A stretch of 64,000 bases of DNA from Sphingopyxis sp. PAMC25046 (GTDB lineage Bacteria; Pseudomonadota; Alphaproteobacteria; Sphingomonadales; Sphingomonadaceae). The first letter of the stretch is position 1; every line of letters starts with the position of its first letter. A model generated the notes under the pieces. It worked only from the letters and a program-made list of their open reading frames with translations. It was not told where the DNA came from and ran no database searches. This document shows, piece by piece, positions 26,897 through 34,772 of the stretch. The position numbers were made by a program, and so were the translations under genes. Location of the stretch: assembly GCF_004795895.1 (NCBI RefSeq), contig NZ_CP039250.1, positions 2,604,001 to 2,668,000 on the forward strand. Reading direction: 5' to 3'.

Positions 26897-27525
26897 GCCG
26901 GCTTGACCGCGTCGGGATGCGCGTTCTGGAACGCCTCCAGCTCCATGCACGCCGCATCGATCGCGACGAGCCGCGGATAATCGTCGAGCGGGGTCTCGAA
27001 CCGCCGCGCATTATACATCTGCGGGACGAGGCAGCAGTCGGCGATCCCCGGCGTGTCACCGCCTAGGAAGCGCCCCTCGCCCGCCATCGCTTCGAGCGCG
27101 TCGAAGCCCTGGGTGATCCAGTGGCGATACCAGCGGTCCTTGGTCTGTTCGTTAAGCCCGAGGTCGCGCTTCAGATATTTGAGCACGCGCAGATTGTTGA
27201 GCGGGTGGATGTCGCTCGCGATCACCTGCGCGCGTGCGAGCGCGACCGCGCGCGGCATGGCATCTTCGGGGATCAGCCGCGGTTCGGGAAAGGCGCGGTC
27301 GAGCCAGTCGATGATCGCCATGCTCTGGATGATCGGTTCGCCATCGACGACGAGCATCGGAACGAAGCCCTGTGCATTCTGCTCGAGATAGGCGTCGCTG
27401 CGCTGCTCGCCCGCGATCAGGCTGACCTCGACGCGGCTATAGTCGAGCCCTTTCAGGTTCATCGCGATGCGAACGCGAAAGCTGGCCGAGGAGCGGAAAT
27501 AATCGTGGAGGACGAGCTGGGTCAT
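26893..27525 (-). CDS. maiA: maleylacetoacetate isomerase (zeta-class GST)
   Basis: Glutathione-dependent isomerase of 210 residues. The N-terminal thioredoxin domain has SSASFRVRIAMNLKGL, the zeta-class SSxSxRVRIA motif (here SSAS instead of SSCS), and the conserved NAQGFVPMLVVDG and IIQSMAIIDWLD segments; the C-terminal helical domain follows with PGIADCCLVPQMYNARRF. The family acts in tyrosine/homogentisate breakdown, but hmgA and fahA are not adjacent, so the pathway is inference. It starts 7 nt after the cytochrome stop and overlaps the TonB receptor start. Confidence 0.92.
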   Translation of the reverse strand: MTQLVLHDYFRSSASFRVRIAMNLKGLDYSRVEVSLIAGEQRSDAYLEQNAQGFVPMLVVDGEPIIQSMAIIDWLDRAFPEPRLIPEDAMPRAVALARAQVIASDIHPLNNLRVLKYLKRDLGLNEQTKDRWYRHWITQGFDALEAMAGEGRFLGGDTPGIADCCLVPQMYNARRFETPLDDYPRLVAIDAACMELEAFQNAHPDAVKPA

Positions 27526-27532
27526 GTACAGC

Positions 27533-28561
27533 CTAATGCGACGCTTTCGGCATCTCCGCAATCCATTGCCGGAGCAGCCCTGCGCCTTCCCTGTGCACCG
27601 TCGATCGTCCGACCTCGGGCATCGCGATGCCGGGTTCGGTGCTTTCGAGGCGATAGATGAGGAAGCTGTGATCGGGATCGCCGGGCGCAATCGCGAACTC
27701 CATGCCGCCGCTGCCGCGCCCCGCCGCGGTCGGCCGCTTGCCGATGCCGTAATTGACGCCCTTGGGGTCATCGGTCCAGCGCAGGAACAGCCCGCTGTTC
27801 GACGCGCTGCCCGCCGGATTATGGCAATGCGCGCAATTGACGTCGAGATAGGCGCGGGCGCGGTCGGTGACGCTGCCCGATTTGGGGTTGTCCCACTGCG
27901 GCATCACGGGTTTGAGCGCCGCCGGGTTCTCGAAATAAAGGCTGCGCAGCTTGTCCGACGCGGCCGGATCGAGGATGAAATTCCGCGCCTTCGGCCCGAT
28001 CGGCACGATCGCGCCGTTCAGGCTGTGGCATTCCTTGCACTGGTTCTTGTTGGGCACCGCGTAGCGGATATCATGGACCTCGCCGTCTGGGCTTTTGAAG
28101 CTCACGGGCACCCGCCGCCCGCCGAGCGCCAGCGTCGCATCCTTGCCGTCGGCGTCCCAGATATAGGGCAAGGCGGTCCAGCCCGACGCGCGGTGGATCA
28201 GCAGGCGCGTTTCGACCGGCCGCCCTCCGTTCACGTCCGCCCAGCCGAAGCTTTTGACGAGCACCGTCCCGACCGGAAATTCGACCGTCCCGTCGGCGGC
28301 GACCTTCGCTTTCTTCCCCGCCGGGATCGAGATGAAGCGATGCTTGTTGGTATAGTCGCTGAACAGCGGCGCGCGCAGCGTGTAGCCGATACCGGTCGCG
28401 GGCTGTCTGGGGTCGTTGCCGCGAAACAGGCCGAACGCCGAGAGCTTCGGCGGCATTGCGTCGCTCTCGACCAGCGCTTGATCGACGCCGGGCAGCGATC
28501 CCGCCGCTCCCCCGCTCGCACATAACAGCGCCGCGGCCAGCGCGGCGAAAACGCGTTTCAC
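27533..28561 (-). CDS. SO2930-like diheme c-type cytochrome
   Basis: Exported cytochrome of 342 residues starting at a GTG that overlaps the beta-helix stop (GTGA). A signal peptide (VFAALAAALLCASGGAA) is followed by a large N-terminal domain and two CxxCH haem sites, CKECH at 175-179 and CAHCH at 243-247. This layout fits the SO2930 family, which is regularly found next to a parallel beta-helix protein, as here. The redox partner and substrate are unknown. The codon context places it in one run with the beta-helix gene, isomerase and TonB receptor. Confidence 0.88.
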   Translation of the reverse strand: MKRVFAALAAALLCASGGAAGSLPGVDQALVESDAMPPKLSAFGLFRGNDPRQPATGIGYTLRAPLFSDYTNKHRFISIPAGKKAKVAADGTVEFPVGTVLVKSFGWADVNGGRPVETRLLIHRASGWTALPYIWDADGKDATLALGGRRVPVSFKSPDGEVHDIRYAVPNKNQCKECHSLNGAIVPIGPKARNFILDPAASDKLRSLYFENPAALKPVMPQWDNPKSGSVTDRARAYLDVNCAHCHNPAGSASNSGLFLRWTDDPKGVNYGIGKRPTAAGRGSGGMEFAIAPGDPDHSFLIYRLESTEPGIAMPEVGRSTVHREGAGLLRQWIAEMPKASH

Positions 28562-29775
28562 TTGACCTTCGCCTCCATGCTTTCGGGCAGCTTGATCGCC
28601 GGCAGCGCGGCGGGCGGCGTGCCCTTCGACAAGTCGGCGGGCGCGGGTTTCGCCGCGCTCTGCGGTGTCGCCACGTCGGGCAGGTTCAGCGACAGCACGC
28701 CGACCTTGTCGAGCACGATCGCATCGCCCGCGCCGTCCCACAATATCGGCGGAATGCTGCCGCCCATCGCCGCCGCGATCTGATCGCCGCCGGGGAATTT
28801 CGGCGCATAGCCCGCCTTGCCATGCTGGTTACCGCGCACGACGATTGCGCGGGGCAGCGGCTGATATTTCGGATCCTTATGTTCGTAGCGATAACCGACG
28901 ATCATCACATTGGCGGTGCCGTTCTGGTCGAAGACATTGTCGAAAATCTCGACATTGCGGTTCGCCATCACGAGCACGCCGGTGCCCGTCGGCACGCTCG
29001 CGACGATATTGCCCTTGGGCGCGAAATTAGGCGTGCTGTTGTCGTTGACGATATTGTCGAACACGCGGACATTGTGCCCGCCCTGCATCGGCAGGCTCGG
29101 CAGGTCGAACACCAGGATGCCGCCGGTGTTCTTCGTCGCGACATTGTCGTGGACGTCGGCGTCATAGCTGTTCTCGATCTCGATCCCCGCGACATTCTCG
29201 GTCGCGACCGAATCGCGGACGACGATATTCTTCGATTGGCCCACGTAAATGCCCGCGTCCGATGCGCCGCGCACATAGACGCTGTCGATCAGCACGTCGC
29301 TGCTTTCGACGGGATAGATGCCGTAAGCGCCGTTGGTTTCCTTCGGGCCCGCGGTCCATTCGACGCGCAGCTTGTGATAGACGATGCGGTCGGCGCCCTT
29401 CGACTTGATCCCGTCGCCCTTCGTATTGAGCACCGCGAACTCGGTAAGCAGCACATCGTCGGAGGTGACGAGCAGCCCCTCGCCCGCCCCCTGCTGTCCC
29501 GCAAAGTCGAGAATCGAGCCGCCCTCGCCCGCCCCGGCTCCGTGCACCGTGACATTCGCGACGTCGAGCGACAACCCGTCGGTCAGTTTCCAGGTGCCCG
29601 CGCCCAGTTGCACGGTGTCCCCCGGCTCGGCGAGGATCAGCGCCTCTTGCAGCTTTTCGTTGGCGTCGGGCGTTGTTGCACTGACGCTGATGACTTTCGC
29701 CGCCGCCGGCTGGGCGGCAAGCGCCGCCACGATGCAAAGCGTCGCCGCGTGGTGGCTGAGGCCATGGAATCGCAT
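28558..29775 (-). CDS. parallel beta-helix repeat protein, secreted
   Basis: Secreted protein of 405 residues. The start at MRFHGLSHH is set by a GGGGAGAG site; a signal peptide ends near QPAAA. The body is a series of beta-helix turns with asparagine/valine ladders (e.g. RIVYHKLRVEW, DVLIDSVYVRG, NIVVRDSVATENVAG, NVRVFDNIVNDN). It fits the family of beta-helix proteins encoded beside SO2930-like diheme cytochromes; beta-helices of this type bind or cleave polysaccharides, but no activity is shown here. Divergent from a DUF2147 gene. Confidence 0.88.
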   Translation of the reverse strand: MRFHGLSHHAATLCIVAALAAQPAAAKVISVSATTPDANEKLQEALILAEPGDTVQLGAGTWKLTDGLSLDVANVTVHGAGAGEGGSILDFAGQQGAGEGLLVTSDDVLLTEFAVLNTKGDGIKSKGADRIVYHKLRVEWTAGPKETNGAYGIYPVESSDVLIDSVYVRGASDAGIYVGQSKNIVVRDSVATENVAGIEIENSYDADVHDNVATKNTGGILVFDLPSLPMQGGHNVRVFDNIVNDNSTPNFAPKGNIVASVPTGTGVLVMANRNVEIFDNVFDQNGTANVMIVGYRYEHKDPKYQPLPRAIVVRGNQHGKAGYAPKFPGGDQIAAAMGGSIPPILWDGAGDAIVLDKVGVLSLNLPDVATPQSAAKPAPADLSKGTPPAALPAIKLPESMEAKVK

Positions 29776-29870
29776 ATGTCTCTCCCCTGATTTTCGGGGA
29801 GCATGCTGCAAGACTTGACGGATGCCAAGCGTGTTGCTGACATATGTGTAGCTAACCGGGGAGAGGTCGC

Positions 29871-30284
29871 TTGATTCACAGAATTGGACTGGCGCTTGTC
29901 GCCTTCATTGCCGTGCCATCGATCGCGGCGGCGCCCGCATCGCTTGCGGGCCGCTGGAAAACCGACGACGGCAAGGGCATCGTCGCGATGACAAAGTGCG
30001 GCGCGAAGATGTGCGGCCGCATTGCCGAGCTTTTGATCAAGGAACCCGCCGGGGGCCAGCGCGACGAGCGCAATCCCGACAAGGCGAAACGCGGCCGCAT
30101 GGTCGAGGGTCTGCAAATCTATTGGGACCTCGTGCCCCACGGCGACGGCTGGAAGGGCGAAGGTTATAGCCCGGAGGACGGCCGTTATTACAACGCCCAC
30201 CTTCGCGTGAAGGGCAACAAGCTGACGATGAAGGGCTGTGTGTCGGTGTTCTGCCGCACGGTGACGTGGACGCGGGTGGGATAA
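29871..30284 (+). CDS. DUF2147-family secreted protein
   Basis: Exported protein of 137 residues with a signal peptide (ALVAFIAVPSIAAAP) followed by SLAGRWKTDDGKGIVAMTKCGAKMCGRI, the recognisable DUF2147 opening with its paired cysteines, and GCVSVFCRTVTW near the end. The function of the family is unknown; members are periplasmic and about this size. A TTG start at 29871 is supported by GAGAGG four bases upstream; no ATG fits. It faces the beta-helix gene divergently and is followed by an R1 repeat. Confidence 0.8.
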   Translation: MIHRIGLALVAFIAVPSIAAAPASLAGRWKTDDGKGIVAMTKCGAKMCGRIAELLIKEPAGGQRDERNPDKAKRGRMVEGLQIYWDLVPHGDGWKGEGYSPEDGRYYNAHLRVKGNKLTMKGCVSVFCRTVTWTRVG

Positions 30285-30290
30285 ATCTGA

Positions 30291-30426
30291 TCCTCCCTGG
30301 GGCGAAGCCATGGGGAGGTGGCAGCGCGAAGCGCTGACGGAGGGGCCCCATAGCACTGCCGTCGCGGCCCCTCCACCACCCGCTGCGCGGGCGGTCCTCC
30401 TCCCCACGGCTTCGCCGCAGGGAGGA
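30291..30426. repeat. dispersed foldback repeat, family R1 (second copy)
   Basis: Begins TCCTCCCTGG and ends CAGGGAGGA, with internal GGCGAAGCCATGGGGAGG and GCGCGAAGCGC palindromes shared with 14925-15051 and 52406-52576. It fills the whole gap between the DUF2147 stop and the racemase stop. Confidence 0.85.
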
Positions 30427-30432
30427 TTTTTA

Positions 30433-31128
30433 TCACCCCTCGCCCAAAATCCAGTCGACGCCCGCCGCGACGTGGATGCGCGTCGTGTCGTAGATCGGCA
30501 GGACGTTGGCGTCGGTGTCGACGAGCATCACCAATTCGGTACAGGCAAGCACGACCGCCTGGATATCCTGCTTCGCGATGTCGGTGATGAAGGTTTTCAT
30601 CGTCCGGCGCGAGCTTTCGTTCACCTTGCCGAGCATCAGTTCTTCGTAAATGATCCGGTCGATCTCGTCGGCGCGGCTCGCGTCATAGGGTGCGAGCGTC
30701 AGCCCGTGGCGGACGAGCCGCTGGCGGAACCAGGGCTCGGTCATCACGTTGCGCGTGCCGATCACCGCCGCCGCCTTGACGCCGTCGGCCTTCATCTTCT
30801 CGCCGGTCTCGTCGACGATATGCAGCAAGGGGATCGAGATCGCCGCCGCGACATCCTCGGCGACCTTGTGCATCGAATTGGCCGCGATCATCAGCGCGGT
30901 CGCGCCGGCATCCTCGAGCCGCTTCGCCGAAGCGATCAGCACCTCCTTCGCATGCGCCCATTGCTCGGCCGTCGTGATGCGCGACAACTCGCAATAGTTG
31001 AGGCTCTCCATCAGGATCGGCGCCGAACAGGCGGTGCCAAGGCGCTTTTGCACCCCCTTGTTGAGATGACGGTAGTATAGCTCGGTCGACGCCCAGCTCA
31101 TTCCCCCGATCAGGCCGATCTTTCGCAA
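30433..31128 (-). CDS. aspartate/glutamate racemase-family protein
   Basis: Cytosolic protein of 231 residues in the Asp/Glu racemase fold (YgeA-like): KIGLIGGMSWASTELYYRHLN at the N-terminus and VVLACTELVMLV, with the second catalytic cysteine C196. The position of the first catalytic cysteine (C-T-N-T-M-H-K in typical members) reads IAANSMHK, with alanines at 82-83, so a normal two-base racemisation is doubtful. Either the protein has another single-cysteine activity or it is a non-racemising relative. It lies downstream of pntB but beyond a terminator. Confidence 0.85.
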   Translation of the reverse strand: MRKIGLIGGMSWASTELYYRHLNKGVQKRLGTACSAPILMESLNYCELSRITTAEQWAHAKEVLIASAKRLEDAGATALMIAANSMHKVAEDVAAAISIPLLHIVDETGEKMKADGVKAAAVIGTRNVMTEPWFRQRLVRHGLTLAPYDASRADEIDRIIYEELMLGKVNESSRRTMKTFITDIAKQDIQAVVLACTELVMLVDTDANVLPIYDTTRIHVAAGVDWILGEG

Positions 31129-31140
31129 AATGGTCCTCCG

Positions 31141-31176
31141 AAAAACAACAGGACCGGGTCTCGCCGGACCCGGTCC
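31141..31176 (-). terminator. intrinsic terminator of the pntAB-pntB operon
   Basis: Minus-strand stem GGACCGGGTC/GACCCGGTCC (10 bp, loop of 6) is followed by TGTTGTTTTT, a good rho-independent terminator 65 bp after the pntB stop and before the racemase start. Confidence 0.75.
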
Positions 31177-31240
31177 CGAACTTGGCTAGAAAAACTGGCG
31201 CCCGCGGGCAAGCCCGCGAACGAAGTTTTGCGGCAAGGCG

Positions 31241-32725
31241 TCAGTGCCCGCTTCCGCTCAATGCCTTGACGATGTCGTCGGCCATCTTCTTGGCATCGCC
31301 GAGCAACATCATCGTCTGATCCATATAGAAGACGTCGTTGTCGACGCCAGCATAGCCCACGCCGCCCATCGAGCGCTTCACGAACAGCACCGTCTTGGCG
31401 TTGGCGACGTCGAGGATCGGCATGCCATAGATCGGCGACGTCTTGTCGGTCTTGGCCGCCGGGTTTGTCACGTCGTTGGCGCCGATGACGAAAGCGACGT
31501 CGGCCTGTGCGAATTCGCCGTTGATGTCCTCGAGCTCGAACACCTCGTCATAGGGCACATTGGCCTCGGCGAGCAGCACGTTCATATGCCCCGGCATACG
31601 CCCCGCGACCGGATGGATCGCATATTTGACGTTGACGCCTTCCTTCTTGAGCTGATCGGCCATTTCGCGCAGCGCGTGCTGCGCCTGCGCCACCGCCATC
31701 CCGTAACCGGGGACGATGATGACATTTTCGGCCTGGCTCATCAGGAAGGCCGCGTCGTCGGCGCTGCCCGGCTTCCACGGGCGCTGTTCCTTCGCGCCGC
31801 CAGCCGCCGCCGCGGCATCGTCGCCACCGAAGCCGCCCGCGATCACGCTGATGAAGCTGCGGTTCATCGCGCGGCACATGATGTACGACAGGATTGCACC
31901 CGACGAGCCGACGAGCGCGCCGGTGATGATCATCGCGGTGTTGCCGAGCGTGAAGCCCATCGCCGCGGCGGCCCAGCCCGAATAGCTGTTCAGCATCGAC
32001 ACGACGACCGGCATGTCGGCGCCGCCGATCGGGATGATCAAGAGGAAGCCGATCAGGAAGCTGAGGCCCGTGACCGTCCAGAACACCCACGGCGACTGAT
32101 CGAAGGTGAAATAGGCAACGAGGCCGATGATCGCGGCAAGCGTGCCGAGATTGATGACATGCCGCCCCGGCAGCATGATCGGCGCGCCCGACATATTGCC
32201 GTTGAGCTTCAGGAAGGCGATGACCGATCCCGAGAAGGTGATCGCGCCGATCGCGATGCCGAGCCCCATTTCAACGCGGCTGACGGTGTGGATCTGTCCC
32301 GCGGCATCGGCGATTCCGAACGCGAGCGGGTTGAGATAGGCGGCCGCCGCAACCGCAACGGCGGCCAGACCGACGAGGCTGTGGAACGCCGCGACGAGCT
32401 GCGGCATCGCGGTCATCGCGATCTTGCGCGCCATGACGATGCCGATGACCGCACCGATCCCGATCGCCACAAGAATTTCGACGAGCGAGATGGTGTCGAG
32501 TAGACCGTCGGCGCCCACCGGTGCATGCGTGAGCATCGTGGTCACCACAGCGATCGCCATGCCGATCATGCCGAAGCGGTTGCCGCTCTGCGCCGTCGCC
32601 GGGCTCGAAAGACCGCGGAGCGCGAGAATGAAGAGAACGCCCGACACGAGATAGGCAACGGCCGCCCAGGGGTTCACGGCACCATGGCCGCCGGCCGCGG
32701 CGGAGAGAATGGCCTGAATATCCAT
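31241..32725 (-). CDS. pntB: NAD(P) transhydrogenase subunit beta
   Basis: Inner-membrane subunit of 494 residues of the proton-translocating transhydrogenase, which reduces NADP+ with NADH driven by the proton gradient. The N-terminal half is a set of hydrophobic membrane helices (NPWAAVAYLVSGVLFILAL onward); the C-terminal half is the NADP-binding domain dIII with VIIVPGYGMAVAQAQHAL, HPVAGRMPGHMNVLLAEANV and VIGANDVTNPAA. The start at MDIQA lies just after the pntAB stop. Terminated by the hairpin at 31141-31176. Confidence 0.97.
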   Translation of the reverse strand: MDIQAILSAAAGGHGAVNPWAAVAYLVSGVLFILALRGLSSPATAQSGNRFGMIGMAIAVVTTMLTHAPVGADGLLDTISLVEILVAIGIGAVIGIVMARKIAMTAMPQLVAAFHSLVGLAAVAVAAAAYLNPLAFGIADAAGQIHTVSRVEMGLGIAIGAITFSGSVIAFLKLNGNMSGAPIMLPGRHVINLGTLAAIIGLVAYFTFDQSPWVFWTVTGLSFLIGFLLIIPIGGADMPVVVSMLNSYSGWAAAAMGFTLGNTAMIITGALVGSSGAILSYIMCRAMNRSFISVIAGGFGGDDAAAAAGGAKEQRPWKPGSADDAAFLMSQAENVIIVPGYGMAVAQAQHALREMADQLKKEGVNVKYAIHPVAGRMPGHMNVLLAEANVPYDEVFELEDINGEFAQADVAFVIGANDVTNPAAKTDKTSPIYGMPILDVANAKTVLFVKRSMGGVGYAGVDNDVFYMDQTMMLLGDAKKMADDIVKALSGSGH

Positions 32726-32726
32726 C

Positions 32727-33008
32727 TCAGCGCCCCTTCTTCTTGTACATCGCAAGCATGCGCGACGTCACCGCAAAGCCGCCGAAAATGTTGATGCTCG
32801 CCATCACGACGGCGGCAAGCCCGAGCCATTTCGACGAGGCCGAGCCCGCCGCGGCGCTCGCGATCAGGGCGCCGACGATGATGACCGAGGAAATGGCGTT
32901 GGTGACGCTCATCAGCGGCGTGTGCAGCGCCGGGGTCACCGACCAGACGACGAAATAGCCGACGAAGCACGCCAATACGAAAATCGAAAAAATCGCGATA
33001 AAATCCAC
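32727..33008 (-). CDS. pntAB: NAD(P) transhydrogenase subunit alpha, membrane part
   Basis: Small membrane protein of 93 residues (three to four hydrophobic helices) corresponding to the C-terminal membrane domain of PntA, encoded separately in alphaproteobacteria. Hallmarks are [32 protein letters not shown] and the ending [12 protein letters not shown] start with GGGAG upstream is chosen. It sits 1 nt before pntB but is separated from pntAA by four other genes and by a strong terminator-like hairpin. Confidence 0.93.
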   Translation of the reverse strand: MDFIAIFSIFVLACFVGYFVVWSVTPALHTPLMSVTNAISSVIIVGALIASAAAGSASSKWLGLAAVVMASINIFGGFAVTSRMLAMYKKKGR

Positions 33009-33084
33009 GGGCTCGCTCCCCTGCTGATTCCGTTTCGCGCACCTCTTGCCGCGCGCGGTCGGGCCTGTCGACTCCAAAGCGGAC

Positions 33085-33130
33085 AAAAAAGAGGCGCCCG
33101 CATTTCCGAAGACCGGAAATGCGGGCGCCT
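33085..33130 (-). terminator. strong hairpin with U-tract upstream of pntAB
   Basis: A perfect 16-bp stem (33092-33107 with 33115-33130, 7-base loop) is followed on the minus strand by a C and six T residues. It is a convincing intrinsic terminator only about 77 bp before the pntAB start and with no minus-strand gene directly upstream, so it may be an attenuator, or end a short unannotated transcript. Confidence 0.7.
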
Positions 33131-33249
33131 TTCGACATAAAATGTCGTTACCAAAGTCTTGGGCTTGGGCAATCGAACGTCCCGGTCGGGGTGGGAAGCG
33201 GACGAAGAAGTCGTTGATGAGCGTTGCTACCGGCGTCTAATACTGTCCG

Positions 33250-33639
33250 ATGATCCAATACTATCCGATCGAAAGCTGCGCGCCATGGACGGACGCTGAC
33301 GGGGCCGACCTTCTGTCATTCAATTGGCAGAGCGGAACCGCAGAGTTTGCGATAGTGGGAGACAGCCGAACCATGGTCGTGAGCTTTCCTGATTGCCCGG
33401 TTATAGTGCGGATGTTGGATGAATTTCCGTTGAGCACGGAAAGCGACCCCAAAGACTGGGTTGGCCTGATTCCGCATCATTTTGCATATCGCGTAGAGGG
33501 CGATCCGCTTTATGGCGCGCAATCAGAAACTTGGCGTCTCGTTGAAGGATCTCCCACGCACTATCGGTTCATGACGGGCGCTGGGTGCCTCGATATCATA
33601 ACTTGCGGCGAGCCACATTTCGCTCTCATAGATAACTGA
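33250..33639 (+). CDS. orphan hypothetical protein, AT-richer
   Basis: Protein of 129 residues (MIQYYPIESCAPWTDADGADLLSFNW...) with no family I recognise, no signal peptide and no membrane segment. Codon usage is visibly less G/C-biased at third positions than in all neighbours, suggesting recent acquisition. The reading frame is open and has a coherent amino-acid mix, so I take it as real. A possible promoter (TTGATG at 33214-33219, 18-bp spacer, TAATAC at 33238-33243) ends 6 bp before the ATG, so the transcript would be nearly leaderless. Confidence 0.55.
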   Translation: MIQYYPIESCAPWTDADGADLLSFNWQSGTAEFAIVGDSRTMVVSFPDCPVIVRMLDEFPLSTESDPKDWVGLIPHHFAYRVEGDPLYGAQSETWRLVEGSPTHYRFMTGAGCLDIITCGEPHFALIDN

Positions 33640-33692
33640 CGTCCGCAATCGGTCGGAAGCAGCCAGTCCGCATCGGAGCGACGGCGAGCTTT

Positions 33693-34286
33693 CTACATCG
33701 CAGGCACCAGCACCGCGTCGACAATATGGATGACGCCGTTCGACTGGTCGAGGTCGGCGCCGGTCACCGCCGCCTTGTTGCCGCTGCTGCTCGTCAGCAG
33801 GATCGCGTTGCCGCTTTTCGTCACGGTCAGATCCTGCCCGCCCGCGGTCTTGAGCACCGCCCTTCCCCCACCTGCGTCGATCTTCGCTGCCAAGTCGGCG
33901 GCGGTCAGCTTGCCCGGGACGATATGATGGTTGAGCACGCCCGCCAGCACCGCCTGCTGCGCCGGGCGCATCCAGCCGTCGCGCGTCACCGGCGGGACCT
34001 GGGTGAAACCGGCGTCGGTCGGCGCGAAGAGCGTGAACGGACCCGTACCCGACAGCGTCGCGGCGAGCCCCGCCTGCGTCAGCGCCGCCGTCAACATCCT
34101 GTGGTTCGGCGAGGCCGCGAGGTTCGCGGCGATCGTGCTCGTCGCCTGCATCGCCGACGCATCGCCGCCGATCGCGGACGACATCGCGCCATCGGCCGCG
34201 GCCGGTTCAGCCGGCGTTTCGCCCTTGCCGCAGCCCGACAGCGCGAGCGCGGCCGCGGCGGCGACCGAAATCAGGAGGGTCTTCAT
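33693..34286 (-). CDS. fasciclin-domain lipoprotein
   Basis: Lipoprotein of 197 residues: signal with lipobox ALSGC, an Ala-rich linker, then one FAS1 domain with TIAANLAASPNHRMLTAALTQAGLAATLSGTGPFTLFAPTDAGF, the H-box-like VLNHHIVPGKLTAADL and VIHIVDAVLVP at the end. FAS1 proteins mediate cell-surface adhesion; anchoring to the outer or inner membrane is inferred from the lipobox. It is convergent with the orphan gene. Confidence 0.92.
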   Translation of the reverse strand: MKTLLISVAAAAALALSGCGKGETPAEPAAADGAMSSAIGGDASAMQATSTIAANLAASPNHRMLTAALTQAGLAATLSGTGPFTLFAPTDAGFTQVPPVTRDGWMRPAQQAVLAGVLNHHIVPGKLTAADLAAKIDAGGGRAVLKTAGGQDLTVTKSGNAILLTSSSGNKAAVTGADLDQSNGVIHIVDAVLVPAM

Positions 34287-34399
34287 ATGATATCCTTCGA
34301 AAAGCCTGTCCGCGGCCCGAATCGGCCGCCACGCACCGGCATCAACACGCCGTCGGTGACGCTCTTGTTACCGCGCGGCGGAGATTTATGACGCCAGCC

Positions 34400-34765
34400 T
34401 CAGCGGCCGACGATCAACTGCGTCATCAGCCGGTGGATATGCTGCGGGTCGCTCTTGCGCGAAATCTTGACCTCGAGCGGTGTCGCAGCGCCCGAAACCC
34501 ACATCTTCATGTCGGCGTCGAGATCGAAGGTGCCCGCCGTCTCGAACGAAAAGCGCGTGACCGAACGCCACGGAATGCTCAGGAATTCCTTCTTCGATCC
34601 GGTGAGCCCCTGCACGTCAACGAAGATGAAGCGCAGGTTCGTGAGCAGCGCGGTGTCGCGAACGGTGCGAAAGGCGGCGAGCACGCGCTCGCCATCGATC
34701 AGCCAAGCCTGAAATTCGGCCTGCGCGCCGGCGACGTCGATATCCCCGGCGCTGAACAGACCCAT
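34400..34765 (-). CDS. bacterial PH-domain protein
   Basis: Cytosolic protein of 121 residues consisting of one bacterial pleckstrin-homology-like domain: AWLIDGERVLAAFRTVRDTALLTNLRFIFVDVQGLTGSKKEFLSIPW is the family's core, with KISRKSDPQHIHRLMTQLIV as the C-terminal helix. The function of this family is not established. The gene starts 7 nt after the pntAA stop, so it is likely in the subunit IV-pntAA transcript. Confidence 0.88.
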   Translation of the reverse strand: MGLFSAGDIDVAGAQAEFQAWLIDGERVLAAFRTVRDTALLTNLRFIFVDVQGLTGSKKEFLSIPWRSVTRFSFETAGTFDLDADMKMWVSGAATPLEVKISRKSDPQHIHRLMTQLIVGR

Positions 34766-34772
34766 ATTTCGT

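Noticed and set aside
33131..33249. tRNA or small RNA gene near the pntAB hairpin
   Set aside because: No cloverleaf or GTTCGA-type T-loop was found; an unannotated small transcript ending at the hairpin cannot be excluded but nothing supports it directly.
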